From Candidatus Poribacteria bacterium (GTDB taxonomy: Bacteria > Poribacteria > WGA-4E > UBA9662): a DNA stretch of 9,529 nucleotides. The notes under the pieces are model-generated. The model searched no databases, had not been told where the DNA came from, and saw nothing but the letters and a program-made list of their open reading frames with translations. The stretch is taken from contig PACG01000014.1 in assembly GCA_002699335.1 (NCBI GenBank), positions 1 to 9,529 of the forward strand, written 5' to 3'. Made by a program: the position numbers and the translations under genes. This document shows, piece by piece, positions 1 to 7,408 of this stretch (positions are counted from its first letter, which is position 1; the number at the start of each line of letters is the position of its first letter).

Positions 1-144
1 GCTGAAAAGTTTGATAAATCTGGAAATTCCCAAGATATTTAACATGGCTAATGTTCCAATAAATAAGCCCGCGAGAATCAGGAATACTCGCTCGCGACGT
101 TTGGCTATCTCCGGGGAATCAGCAACCCAGAATTCATTCTTCAT
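1..144 (-). CDS. Probable VUT-family / queuosine precursor transporter-like membrane protein (N-terminal 48 residues only)
   Basis: The reading frame starts at an ATG (144-142) and stays open to the left edge, so only the N-terminus is seen and the 3' end lies outside the window. A ribosome binding site AAGGA (complement of 154-158) sits 9 nt before the ATG, which supports this start. The visible protein has a short charged head (EIAKRRERV, residues 12-20), then a hydrophobic stretch (VFLILAGLFIGTLAMLNILGI, about 20-40) that forms a first transmembrane helix, then SRFIKLF. A basic head followed by a first helix ending in an N-I-x-G-type motif resembles the start of VUT/YhhQ-like proteins, multi-pass membrane carriers linked to uptake of queuosine precursors. 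That family call is from memory on 48 residues and is tentative. That this is a real membrane-protein N-terminus is much more secure. Confidence 0.55.
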   Translation of the reverse strand, partial: MKNEFWVADSPEIAKRRERVFLILAGLFIGTLAMLNILGISRFIKLFS

Positions 145-153
145 ATGAGATAA

Positions 154-158
154 TCCTT
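154..158 (-). promoter_or_regulatory. Ribosome binding site of the left-edge membrane protein
   Basis: Read on the minus strand this is AAGGA, 9 nt upstream of the ATG at 144-142. It decides the start of a gene that is otherwise only partly visible. Confidence 0.6.
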
Positions 159-185
159 CACAATTGATAAATATGTTCGTTGAAA

Positions 186-635
186 CTAGTGTGTTTCGTC
201 GTCATGAAGAGATCCTACCATGAGCTGTACGCTTTGTCTAGAAAATGACCACCTAAAATATGATAGTTTTATTCTGATTGTCAAAAATAGATCTGATGTT
301 TCATGCTTTTGTTGTTCGATATTTGGCTGCCATTCAAAGAGTGAATAAAGTTTCCTTTTTTTCTTTTCTGGAAAAACGTTTACACGACTAATTCTCGTCA
401 ATAGAGGAAAACATAGTTGCAATTTATGGTTTAGTTGATGTAGACATTGAAAAGAATTTGACCTCAGAGGTGTGATAATAGCCAAAAAGTAGGAGGTAAG
501 ATATAATTTTGTCAGCACCATTACCATATAACCATAATTTTCAAATGTTGAAGTTAAGCAGGTAATGGCATGTGAAATGACGCTAATAAACCCAACACTC
601 CACAATGCTGTATTTAAAAAGTTTTCTGTTACCAT
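186..635 (-). CDS. Uncertain open frame, possible small membrane protein (149 aa)
   Basis: This minus-strand frame from ATG at 635 is open for 149 codons in very AT-rich DNA, where stops should come about every 13-15 codons, so its length is unlikely by chance. Its stop lies 41 nt upstream of the start of the left-edge membrane protein on the same strand, so the two could be co-transcribed. Two hydrophobic stretches are visible, about residues 8-30 and 33-56. They are followed by a basic KKKRK patch near 91-95 and a polar C-terminal half. Against it: there is no clear ribosome binding site, the protein is rich in Ser, Leu, Phe and His without a recognisable motif, and no family comes to mind. 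It could be a lineage-specific protein, a decayed gene, or a chance open frame. Confidence 0.3.
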   Translation of the reverse strand: MVTENFLNTALWSVGFISVISHAITCLTSTFENYGYMVMVLTKLYLTSYFLAIITPLRSNSFQCLHQLNHKLQLCFPLLTRISRVNVFPEKKKRKLYSLFEWQPNIEQQKHETSDLFLTIRIKLSYFRWSFSRQSVQLMVGSLHDDETH

Positions 636-665
636 GACAAGTTGCTAATTTTCTATATCTAGCTA

Positions 666-3056
666 ATGAAGTGGATTCTAACTGTCTATGACCTAATATT
701 AGGAACATTATCAAAAATGTCTCTAGAAATTACCGAAGCAGACCTAAAAAATGCTTTACCTGATGTAACTTCCAATCTTCGTTTATCTGGGCTTACTGAA
801 CTTGTTGAAGTGTACCGTGATCACTGGGGTATACCTCATATTAAAGCCAAAAATGAAAACGACCTGTTCTTTGCTCAAGGGTTTGTTACTGCACAGGATC
901 GGTTGTGGCATATGGATTACGATCGATATCGTGCGCTTGGGCGGTGGGCTGAATTAACAGGATCTAATGGTGTTGAACAGGATAAACTCCTTCGAGGAGC
1001 TGGAATGGGACGAACAGCGAAACTTGATTACGAAATGGCTTGTCCAGAATCGAAGGCGATGATCGACGCCTATACAGCCGGAGTGAATGCTTTCATTGAA
1101 GTTACGACTACGTTACCAATTGAGTATAAAATTCTCGATCATGAACCTGAGTTTTGGGAAAACTGGCATTGTCTAGCCGTTTATAAAATGCGTAATACTC
1201 TTTTAGGAACTTTTGAGCCCAAGCTTTTCCGAACACGTTTGGTAAAAGCTATTGGGGCAGAAAAAGTGGCTTTATTCATGAAAGGATATCCCAAAGGGCA
1301 TCTCCTCACCGTACCTCCAGGTGAAGTTTATAAAGGAGCAGCGCTTGATGGACTGAAAGAATTAAGTCAAATTGTTGAGGAAGCCAGTTGGCTTGATGAA
1401 ATTGATGCTGGATCGAACGGGTGGTCAATTTCTGGTGAATATACAGCGTCCGGGTTGCCATTAGTTGCGGGTGATTCACATCGCGCGCTTGACACACCAA
1501 ATGTTTATTATCAGGTTCATCTCTCGTGTCCAGATTTTACTGTCATTGGCTATTCCTTACCCGGTATGCCAGGTGCGCTTCATTTTTGCCATAATGAGTA
1601 TGTGGCATGGGGGATGACTCATGGTGGAGCGGATACACAGGATCTGTACGTTGAGCGTTTTCGGCAAACAGGCAACGACCTGCAATATGATTTTCAAGGA
1701 AAATGGCACTCAGCGGAAATACTGGATGAAGTGATTAAAGTGAAAGGTAATATCCCGGTAAAATTTCCAGTTACAATTACCCGCCACGGACCAATTATTG
1801 CTGGGAATCCAGTAACGGGATTCGCTGTGGCTATAAGTGATCCGGGTCTCCTAGCTGGTTCTCCATGGGTTGATGCTGTTCGTGATGCCATGCACAGTCA
1901 ATCACTGGATGAGTTAGATCAAGCTTTAAGTAACTGGACGGATCGGGTCAACAATTATGCTGTTGCGGATAGCCATGGTAACTTTGGTTACCTACACGCT
2001 GGCAAGATCCCAATTCGTGGTGAAGCCAATGGATGGCGAGTTGTCCCCGGTTGGACAGGAGAATGCGATTGGCAAGGATATATCCCGCATACAGAACTTC
2101 CTAAATCTATCAACCCTGATACTGGTTACATAGTAACTTGTAACCAACGTGTAACTGATCATCGGTATCCATATTATGTTGGTTTATACTTTTCACCGGA
2201 GCATCGCGCTAAGCGTGTCCAGACAAGAATTCTGGAGTTGGGGTTCGGTAAGGCAACTGTCGACGAGATGAAGCAGATACATGCAGATAGAATTTCGATA
2301 CCAGCCAGAATATTCACTGAAAAACTTATCCAAGTGGGTTCGTCTGATGAAGACGTTACGCAAGCACAATCTTTGTTACGAAATTGGGACTATAGTATGG
2401 ACCGGAGTTTGGTTCAACCATCAATCTATGCCCAAGTCAAAAGTGAGGTCACTCAACAGATTACACAGGAGTTGCTAGGTGATCAAGCAAACCTTGTCCT
2501 TTCCGGTAAGGCAGGGAGTTATGCTCACCTTCGACTGATTGAACTTGAGATTCTATTGGCGATTAAAAATGATGATAATTTACTCCTGCAAACTTTTTCC
2601 AGTTGGCAGGAAGTATTATCGTTTGCTCTTCACCATGCAGTTGCCAATCTTAAGATCAGACTTGGGGATGATATGTCCCAATGGTATTGGGGCAAGCTAC
2701 ATTACACTTGCCCTCAGCACCCGCTTTCGGCAATATTTCCTGGGTTAGCTGATAAACTCGATCCTCCTTCAATCCCAATTCACGGTGACGGAGATACTCC
2801 ACTGGCAGGAAGTTCCAGTTTCAATAACAAGTTTGTTGCAACCGGAATGTCCGTCAACCGCTACATTCATGACCCTGCAGATTGGACGAATTCACTATGG
2901 ATTGTTCCGCTAGGTGCTTCAGGTCATCCTGGAAGTCCTCATTATGCTGATCAAGCGCAAACCTGGGCAGATGTTGAATATATCCCCCAACTTTGGGATT
3001 GGAACCAAATTGTCTTGGTCTCCGAATCGCATCAGCAACTCATCCCATGTAAATAG
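666..3056 (+). CDS. Penicillin acylase family protein (Ntn hydrolase)
   Basis: Members of this family hydrolyse amide bonds in substrates such as beta-lactam side chains, acyl-homoserine lactones or other N-acyl compounds. They are made as a precursor that cuts itself into alpha and beta chains, and the beta chain's first residue is the nucleophile. The alpha part carries the family's VEVYRDHWGIPHI (47-59), FFAQGFVTAQDRLW (68-81) and GRWAELTG (92-99) motifs. The cleavage site and nucleophile lie in GSNGWSISG (249-257), making Ser250 beta-Ser1. GDSHRALDTP follows, putting His272 at beta-23 as in cephalosporin/AHL acylases. WGMTHG (315-320) and TCNQR (491-495, Asn493) match the oxyanion-hole positions near beta-69 and beta-241. 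The length of 796 residues is normal. The start is unsure: ATG 666 has no ribosome binding site, while ATG 717 (MSLEITEADL) has AGGA 12 nt upstream. Neither start gives a clean signal peptide. The substrate cannot be read from sequence. Confidence 0.95.
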   Translation: MKWILTVYDLILGTLSKMSLEITEADLKNALPDVTSNLRLSGLTELVEVYRDHWGIPHIKAKNENDLFFAQGFVTAQDRLWHMDYDRYRALGRWAELTGSNGVEQDKLLRGAGMGRTAKLDYEMACPESKAMIDAYTAGVNAFIEVTTTLPIEYKILDHEPEFWENWHCLAVYKMRNTLLGTFEPKLFRTRLVKAIGAEKVALFMKGYPKGHLLTVPPGEVYKGAALDGLKELSQIVEEASWLDEIDAGSNGWSISGEYTASGLPLVAGDSHRALDTPNVYYQVHLSCPDFTVIGYSLPGMPGALHFCHNEYVAWGMTHGGADTQDLYVERFRQTGNDLQYDFQGKWHSAEILDEVIKVKGNIPVKFPVTITRHGPIIAGNPVTGFAVAISDPGLLAGSPWVDAVRDAMHSQSLDELDQALSNWTDRVNNYAVADSHGNFGYLHAGKIPIRGEANGWRVVPGWTGECDWQGYIPHTELPKSINPDTGYIVTCNQRVTDHRYPYYVGLYFSPEHRAKRVQTRILELGFGKATVDEMKQIHADRISIPARIFTEKLIQVGSSDEDVTQAQSLLRNWDYSMDRSLVQPSIYAQVKSEVTQQITQELLGDQANLVLSGKAGSYAHLRLIELEILLAIKNDDNLLLQTFSSWQEVLSFALHHAVANLKIRLGDDMSQWYWGKLHYTCPQHPLSAIFPGLADKLDPPSIPIHGDGDTPLAGSSSFNNKFVATGMSVNRYIHDPADWTNSLWIVPLGASGHPGSPHYADQAQTWADVEYIPQLWDWNQIVLVSESHQQLIPCK

Positions 3057-3075
3057 CTTAATAATGCTTACCAAA

Positions 3076-3100
3076 ATTCTAGCTGAGCAGCAGCTAGATT
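3076..3100 (+). terminator. Possible terminator hairpin after the penicillin acylase gene
   Basis: TCTAGCTG (3078-3085) and CAGCTAGA (3091-3098) form a perfect 8-bp stem around the 5-nt loop AGCAG, about 20 nt after the acylase stop codon. Only a weak T-rich tail (TTCTTTG) follows, so termination may be inefficient. Its position, between two genes on the same strand 124 bp apart, suits a terminator. Confidence 0.4.
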
Positions 3101-3180
3101 CTTTGACATAAATTCAACTACGGTGGAACTTTTCCCCTTTAGTTTAGTGTCAGATAAATATTCATTAAACAGGTAACACT

Positions 3181-4962
3181 ATGATTGGTATGCTTAATTA
3201 CAGGTTTATACGTAGTCTGATTGTTGCGGGAGTTATGATTGCGATATTTCCAATAACCTCGTCCTATGGAAGAACAGATTGGGCTACTAATCTGCGTAGC
3301 GAGTTCAATTGGTCTGTTGGAGTTAGGCTAACAACCGGTTCGCACGATCAAAAAATGACCCTGTTTACCACAATAGCAGGGAGTATTCTCCCTTCTTTTC
3401 TTTCCGTTGAGGGAGGATTAATGTTGGAATTAGAATCCGCTCTTGAAAAATGGAATATTAATTCTCCCGCTATTGGGATGCATGAATCTTGGTTCTTGGG
3501 TACTGGAATAGGGCGTTTTGAAGAATCCAGAGATCCTACCTACTTTTTCTCTCCGCAGAAACAGTTCCCAGGAAGTGGATTAAGTAACAGAAGTCATTGG
3601 CGTTTTACATATGGTATTGGACAGACTTATTCTCAAGGCTTTTTTTTTAAAGAATATGAATCGTTCTTATTCAATGTGGAATCGCACGATGATTTGGATG
3701 AAGGATTTGTTTCGGAAGATTTGAGGCAAGAATTTAAAGACGATAAGGGTATTGTTTTAGCTGAAAATTGCATTATTAGGAAACAGGGCGGTAACTGGTG
3801 GATTGGTGGCGAAAGTGATTCAAACAGATATTTTGTTAAAAAGGAATTTTTGTTCCTTGCTAATCTAAAGTTCAATGATACTTTGGGAAACGGTGTTATA
3901 CCAGAAAAACTGAGTCAGGAATTTGAAAGGAATGGGATTTCATTGAATCTTCCCTGTACCATAGTGACTCCGATAAAATCGATGGGAAACGAATGGCTGA
4001 TAAAAGATAAGGAAACAAAACAAGCCTACATCGCAAGTAAAGAAAATAATCAGCTAACTATTTACGAAATAAATAGCTACAATTATCGCAATTTCAGTTT
4101 AGACCAAAAACGAGGAAATACATATATAAAAACTGAATATAAACAGACTAGCCTACGAATGGCCTTTTACAATGATTTAAAATCCTTTTCGCCGCCCATG
4201 GTAATACTTGGTGATGGTAATGATAATAAGGAAACGGCCTCAGGATTTGCTTCAATCACCTTCAGCAATCGATATACAGCTAAAGAATTCGGCTTGGGAT
4301 TTGACAATATCACCGACGATATTGTCAACAGTGAATCATCAAAAGACTCTAATATTGCACCAGTTGTCGGAGTAACCGGTGCAACAAAAAAAAGAAAGAA
4401 ATTTATTGACCAGAATGAGGCGTATTATAAGGTAGAAGGCCTTGGAATCAGTTTATATCGTGCTTTTTTAATGTTTAACTTTTATGACAGTAAATCGAAA
4501 TTAGTGGACGCAACTAGCTTGAATTATGACAGTTTTGGCCTGAAATTCGGGATACATGGTAAGTCGGTTAAAACACGGTCACAAGATCATGTACATAAGA
4601 ATGTTAAATCATATGCCTTTAGCATCAGAGGCCACGAAACGAAAAAGCATGAAGTTGATTTGGATAACAGTATTATTTCAAGTAAGTTACGCCAACGGTT
4701 TAGTGAACATAAAGACAAGTTGTTTTTCGCCCAAGACATCTCACTTAGCCAAGATTGTGATGTTGTCCGAGATGGTAGTGGTTGGCAAATAGAAGATAGG
4801 TCCAAAAGATTTTCCTATCATGTCCACAGAGATGGTGAGGAATTGAATGTTTACCTCAAGGGTACTGCTCTGTTTCCTAACACTGAGCAGACTAAAAGGA
4901 ACAGAATATGGGCCGAAATCAATGGGGGAAGTTCTACGCCTTATTCCAGTTTACGACGGTGA
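3181..4962 (+). CDS. Exported protein of unknown function with three copies of a ~65-residue module
   Basis: I do not recognise a characterised family. The N-terminus is a signal peptide: basic YRFIR, then the hydrophobic core SLIVAGVMIAIF (12-23), with likely cleavage after ITSSYG (about residue 30). A weak ribosome binding site (AGG at 3171-3173) lies 7 nt upstream of the ATG. A module appears three times (about residues 171-228, 231-297 and 491-560). Its pattern is an amphipathic L-x-x-x-F stretch, then G-I-x-L, a W in W-x-I-x-D or similar, a Y/F strand, and often L-x-V-Y. Between modules the chain is rich in alternating aromatic and Gly strands (e.g. SVGVRL, FTYGIGQTY, FASITFSN, EFGLGF), typical of a beta-sheet or beta-barrel protein. 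The stretch AFYNDL...GDGND...TASGFASITF (328-361) faintly recalls the polymorphic toxin type 23 fold; this is a weak hunch. Export to periplasm, surface or outer membrane is likely. There is no catalytic motif. Confidence 0.85.
   Translation: MIGMLNYRFIRSLIVAGVMIAIFPITSSYGRTDWATNLRSEFNWSVGVRLTTGSHDQKMTLFTTIAGSILPSFLSVEGGLMLELESALEKWNINSPAIGMHESWFLGTGIGRFEESRDPTYFFSPQKQFPGSGLSNRSHWRFTYGIGQTYSQGFFFKEYESFLFNVESHDDLDEGFVSEDLRQEFKDDKGIVLAENCIIRKQGGNWWIGGESDSNRYFVKKEFLFLANLKFNDTLGNGVIPEKLSQEFERNGISLNLPCTIVTPIKSMGNEWLIKDKETKQAYIASKENNQLTIYEINSYNYRNFSLDQKRGNTYIKTEYKQTSLRMAFYNDLKSFSPPMVILGDGNDNKETASGFASITFSNRYTAKEFGLGFDNITDDIVNSESSKDSNIAPVVGVTGATKKRKKFIDQNEAYYKVEGLGISLYRAFLMFNFYDSKSKLVDATSLNYDSFGLKFGIHGKSVKTRSQDHVHKNVKSYAFSIRGHETKKHEVDLDNSIISSKLRQRFSEHKDKLFFAQDISLSQDCDVVRDGSGWQIEDRSKRFSYHVHRDGEELNVYLKGTALFPNTEQTKRNRIWAEINGGSSTPYSSLRR
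3691..3864 (+). repeat. Module copy 1 in the exported protein
   Basis: Residues about 171-228. Key matches are VSEDLRQEF, GIVLAENCII, GGNWWIGG and RYFVKKEFLFL. It lies directly before copy 2 and after the beta-rich N-terminal segment. Confidence 0.6.
3871..4071 (+). repeat. Module copy 2 in the exported protein
   Basis: Residues about 231-297. Key matches are IPEKLSQEF, NGISLNLPCTI, GNEWLIKDK and QAYIASKENNQLTIYE. This is the most complete copy and defines the consensus: helix, G-I-S-L strand, W-L-I-K-D strand, Y-strand, then L-T-I-Y. Confidence 0.65.
4651..4860 (+). repeat. Module copy 3 in the exported protein
   Basis: Residues about 491-560, near the C-terminus. Key matches are ISSKLRQRF, DISLSQDCDV, GSGWQIEDR, FSYHVHRDGEELNVYLK. 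It carries about eight extra residues between the helix and the first strand. It is separated from copies 1-2 by about 190 residues of beta-rich sequence. Confidence 0.65.
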
Positions 4963-5109
4963 CGCAAATAGATAATAAATAGAGATTCGCGACAATTCGA
5001 TTCAATAAGAAAACCTGTCAGCCAAACCAGAAAATCGAGAACCAAAGAATGGTATTTCGTGAGCCGGTAATGATATCAAGTTGTACTTGGGATCCAAGAG
5101 ATTCCGAAG

Positions 5110-7086
5110 TTACGAAGGAAGTGCAAAATAGCCTATTTTGGTGAAGAGTCCAATAATCATCCATAATCCCACCATTAAATATTCCCCCAAAATCAATCCC
5201 AAGCAAACAACACGAAGCTTATTATTTCCCGCTGGACCGCTAAATTTTAGTACGCAGTATTTGACTAACCAACCGACAAAAACTGAAAACCACAGATGGA
5301 ATGGAGGATAAGTTGCTCCTAGAAGATAGCCTATTGGATGAAGTGAGCACCAAATGAAGTGGTGACGCACCCACAACAAAAGCAATGTAAAACCAGCACC
5401 ACCTATCATGCTATAGACCTCATCCCAATGTGTGTGAGTAGGAAATTGAATCACATTGCTCATTCTTTGGAAATAGTTTTTGGGGGCGTTAACATATACC
5501 CAACGCTGTAAATTTAGTGCGCCTTTCCCGTAAATCAGGTCTAATGAAGTATAGGCAGAAACGATTATAGCTACCGTAATTGACAGGAACAAAATGGAAA
5601 GGATTTTCTTTTGTGAGAATTCGTTTCCTGATAGAACACGAAAGTTATGCAAAAAGTTCGGCATCATGAATTCCCCCCAGTCTCGAAAGAAACCACGCTG
5701 AAAACCCAACAAGGCTAAGCTTTTCGAGTCAATCACTGACGATCCCGCAACAATGGTTATATACTCCGAAGGAAAAAAGGGAGCTTGAACAAGTAGTAAT
5801 CCTCCGTTAACAATCATCCACGATAAGACAATTGAAGTGATAAATATTGCCAACATCACAATTAAAGATACCCAAACGGATATACCTGCTATCCAACAAA
5901 AGATAACAATTGTAGTAAAACCAATTAAGAATCCAAAAAGAGCCTTACGATAAGGCAACGGTTCATTAGTATCGTCTACTAGTAGTCTTTGGTTCCCACG
6001 AGAAAAGGTTTTACGAATTACGTCGAAAAAATGGCCTCTTCCAATCCAGAAAATAGCAGGTACAAATACAAGGTAACCACCCATAACTTGACGGCTGCAA
6101 CTTATCCAGGGATTAATCTCTAAACCAATCGTATTCATAATGATATATTGAAGCTTGAAAAACAGGAAAAAGAACCAGAGACTAAATGACACTTCAAGAG
6201 TCAGCATGGCTGCGATTCCAATAACTGAAAAATAGATAACAATTCGGACAGCAGGCCACCAACCTAGTGTATGCCAAGGTTTGCCGTGAAACATACGATG
6301 AATGTGATAAATTCTGGGGATCTCAGGTATGTTTGGGAAATGAGCATGCAACCCATTAACCAGATGTAACAGAATTGGCAGTGACATACCAAGCCAGAGA
6401 AACCGGTTTTTGAAGAACGTGTTGAACAATTGCCCTTTTGGGGAGGCTGCCGCAATTTCTAGCGGAATCTGAACGAGTGGGAACGAAAAACGTTCATGTT
6501 CAATCCATTGTTTACGTAGAAGGATTGACAGGCACAGAGTTGTGAAATAAAAAACGAGTGCAAACAATGTCCAAATACATAACGGTTTCAACCAAATTGA
6601 CCAAGGAATGAATCCGCTTTGATTTACACCTTCATAAAAGTCTCTAACCGCATTTCTATCAGAGATAACCAACCATTCTGGAATGTGATGATGTAACGTT
6701 TCTGACCAATCGTTTTCAGGTGTAGCAAAATAGGAGATAGCAACAAGAGTCGGTAACAAAAACTGTAAAAATCCCATTGAAGGAATGCCGAGTGTAACGA
6801 TCAGCATAACCCAGATTACTATTAATTCTGAGGATGAAAACGCTAAGTGACTGGCAAATTTTTTAAGAGGGACATTGACAAATAAAGCAAGAAAGAATAA
6901 CGCCAAAATGGAACCAACAGGAAGATGGTTTCCTGAGAGCTTCGAGTTCTGTAGGAAATAGTTGTTATAAGCAGTAACTCCACACAACACTACGATCAAA
7001 AGTAGGCCAATTATGAAAACACCAGATCGAATTTCCGCTCTATTGTTACAAGAGTGGATTGAGTGAGCAGTATCTCTGGCATTCAA
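5110..7086 (-). CDS. DUF6785/DUF6784-type polytopic membrane protein
   Basis: A 658-residue integral membrane protein with roughly 14-16 hydrophobic segments, starting near residues 22-44, 56-74 and 86-120 and ending with 626-648. The motif ERFSFPLVQIP (198-208) resembles the E-R-x-x-F-P-x-x-x-x-P signature I associate with DUF6785, a domain thought to be related to oligopeptide-transporter-like carriers. The C-terminal block HPIGYLLG (583-590), FVGWLVKY (603-610) and LGLILGEYLMVGLW (629-642) fits DUF6784. The length suits the family. Function and substrate are unknown, and transport is an inference. The start is TTG at 7086-7084: an in-frame TAA lies five codons upstream, the next in-frame ATG falls inside the membrane region near residue 93, and an ATG at 7082 is out of frame. 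No ribosome binding site is obvious. The gene converges on the exported-protein gene, 147 bp apart. Confidence 0.85.
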   Translation of the reverse strand: MNARDTAHSIHSCNNRAEIRSGVFIIGLLLIVVLCGVTAYNNYFLQNSKLSGNHLPVGSILALFFLALFVNVPLKKFASHLAFSSSELIVIWVMLIVTLGIPSMGFLQFLLPTLVAISYFATPENDWSETLHHHIPEWLVISDRNAVRDFYEGVNQSGFIPWSIWLKPLCIWTLFALVFYFTTLCLSILLRKQWIEHERFSFPLVQIPLEIAAASPKGQLFNTFFKNRFLWLGMSLPILLHLVNGLHAHFPNIPEIPRIYHIHRMFHGKPWHTLGWWPAVRIVIYFSVIGIAAMLTLEVSFSLWFFFLFFKLQYIIMNTIGLEINPWISCSRQVMGGYLVFVPAIFWIGRGHFFDVIRKTFSRGNQRLLVDDTNEPLPYRKALFGFLIGFTTIVIFCWIAGISVWVSLIVMLAIFITSIVLSWMIVNGGLLLVQAPFFPSEYITIVAGSSVIDSKSLALLGFQRGFFRDWGEFMMPNFLHNFRVLSGNEFSQKKILSILFLSITVAIIVSAYTSLDLIYGKGALNLQRWVYVNAPKNYFQRMSNVIQFPTHTHWDEVYSMIGGAGFTLLLLWVRHHFIWCSLHPIGYLLGATYPPFHLWFSVFVGWLVKYCVLKFSGPAGNNKLRVVCLGLILGEYLMVGLWMIIGLFTKIGYFALPS

Positions 7087-7408
7087 TTGATTGTTCTATT
7101 TAATTATTTGATTTGATCTTTGTTATGGTAAAGAGAAAAGATGGAAATTTTTCCTCTGAAATTATGTAGAGTTTTCAGGATAAAACAACGTAGTGGATTG
7201 TACAAAATGAAGGAAAAGAAAAACATTGCTCAAACTAAAATCGAACTGATTTCTGACAACTTTGGATGCTGTATGCATAGAAGACAATGCTATTTTCATG
7301 TTTGAATAAAGAACATACATGCATAGCATAGTCTAGAGAGAAAGAAACCACGGCATGGTGGTACATAACAAATCAATAATTCCGCAAACTAGATTTTTTT
7401 GAAGAGAG
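7087..7408. other. Intergenic spacer, 322 bp, no gene seen
   Basis: This spacer separates the TPR gene from the DUF6785-like gene on the same strand. It has many stops in all frames. Apart from the candidate promoter near its left end, it holds only a weak hairpin (ACCAC 7347-7351, GTGGT 7358-7362) and a run of seven T at 7394-7400. I see no RNA gene. The length argues against tight operon coupling of the two flanking genes. Confidence 0.5.
7161..7188 (-). promoter_or_regulatory. Candidate promoter of the DUF6785-like gene
   Basis: On the minus strand, TTGTTT (complement of 7183-7188) is followed after 16 nt by CATAAT (complement of 7161-7166), a 5/6 match to the sigma-70 -10 box. It would give a leader of about 65-70 nt before the TTG start. 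AT-rich DNA produces such matches often, so this is only a candidate. Confidence 0.3.

Noticed and set aside
3103..3131. Perfect TTGACA (-35-like) at 3103-3108 upstream of the exported-protein gene
   Set aside because: No acceptable -10 box occurs 16-18 nt downstream (GAACTT region), so a promoter could not be supported beyond the single hexamer.
5086..5098. CTTGG-GAT-CCAAG palindrome between the convergent genes
   Set aside because: The stem is 5 bp with a 3-nt loop and no T- or A-run on either side, so it is not a convincing bidirectional terminator.
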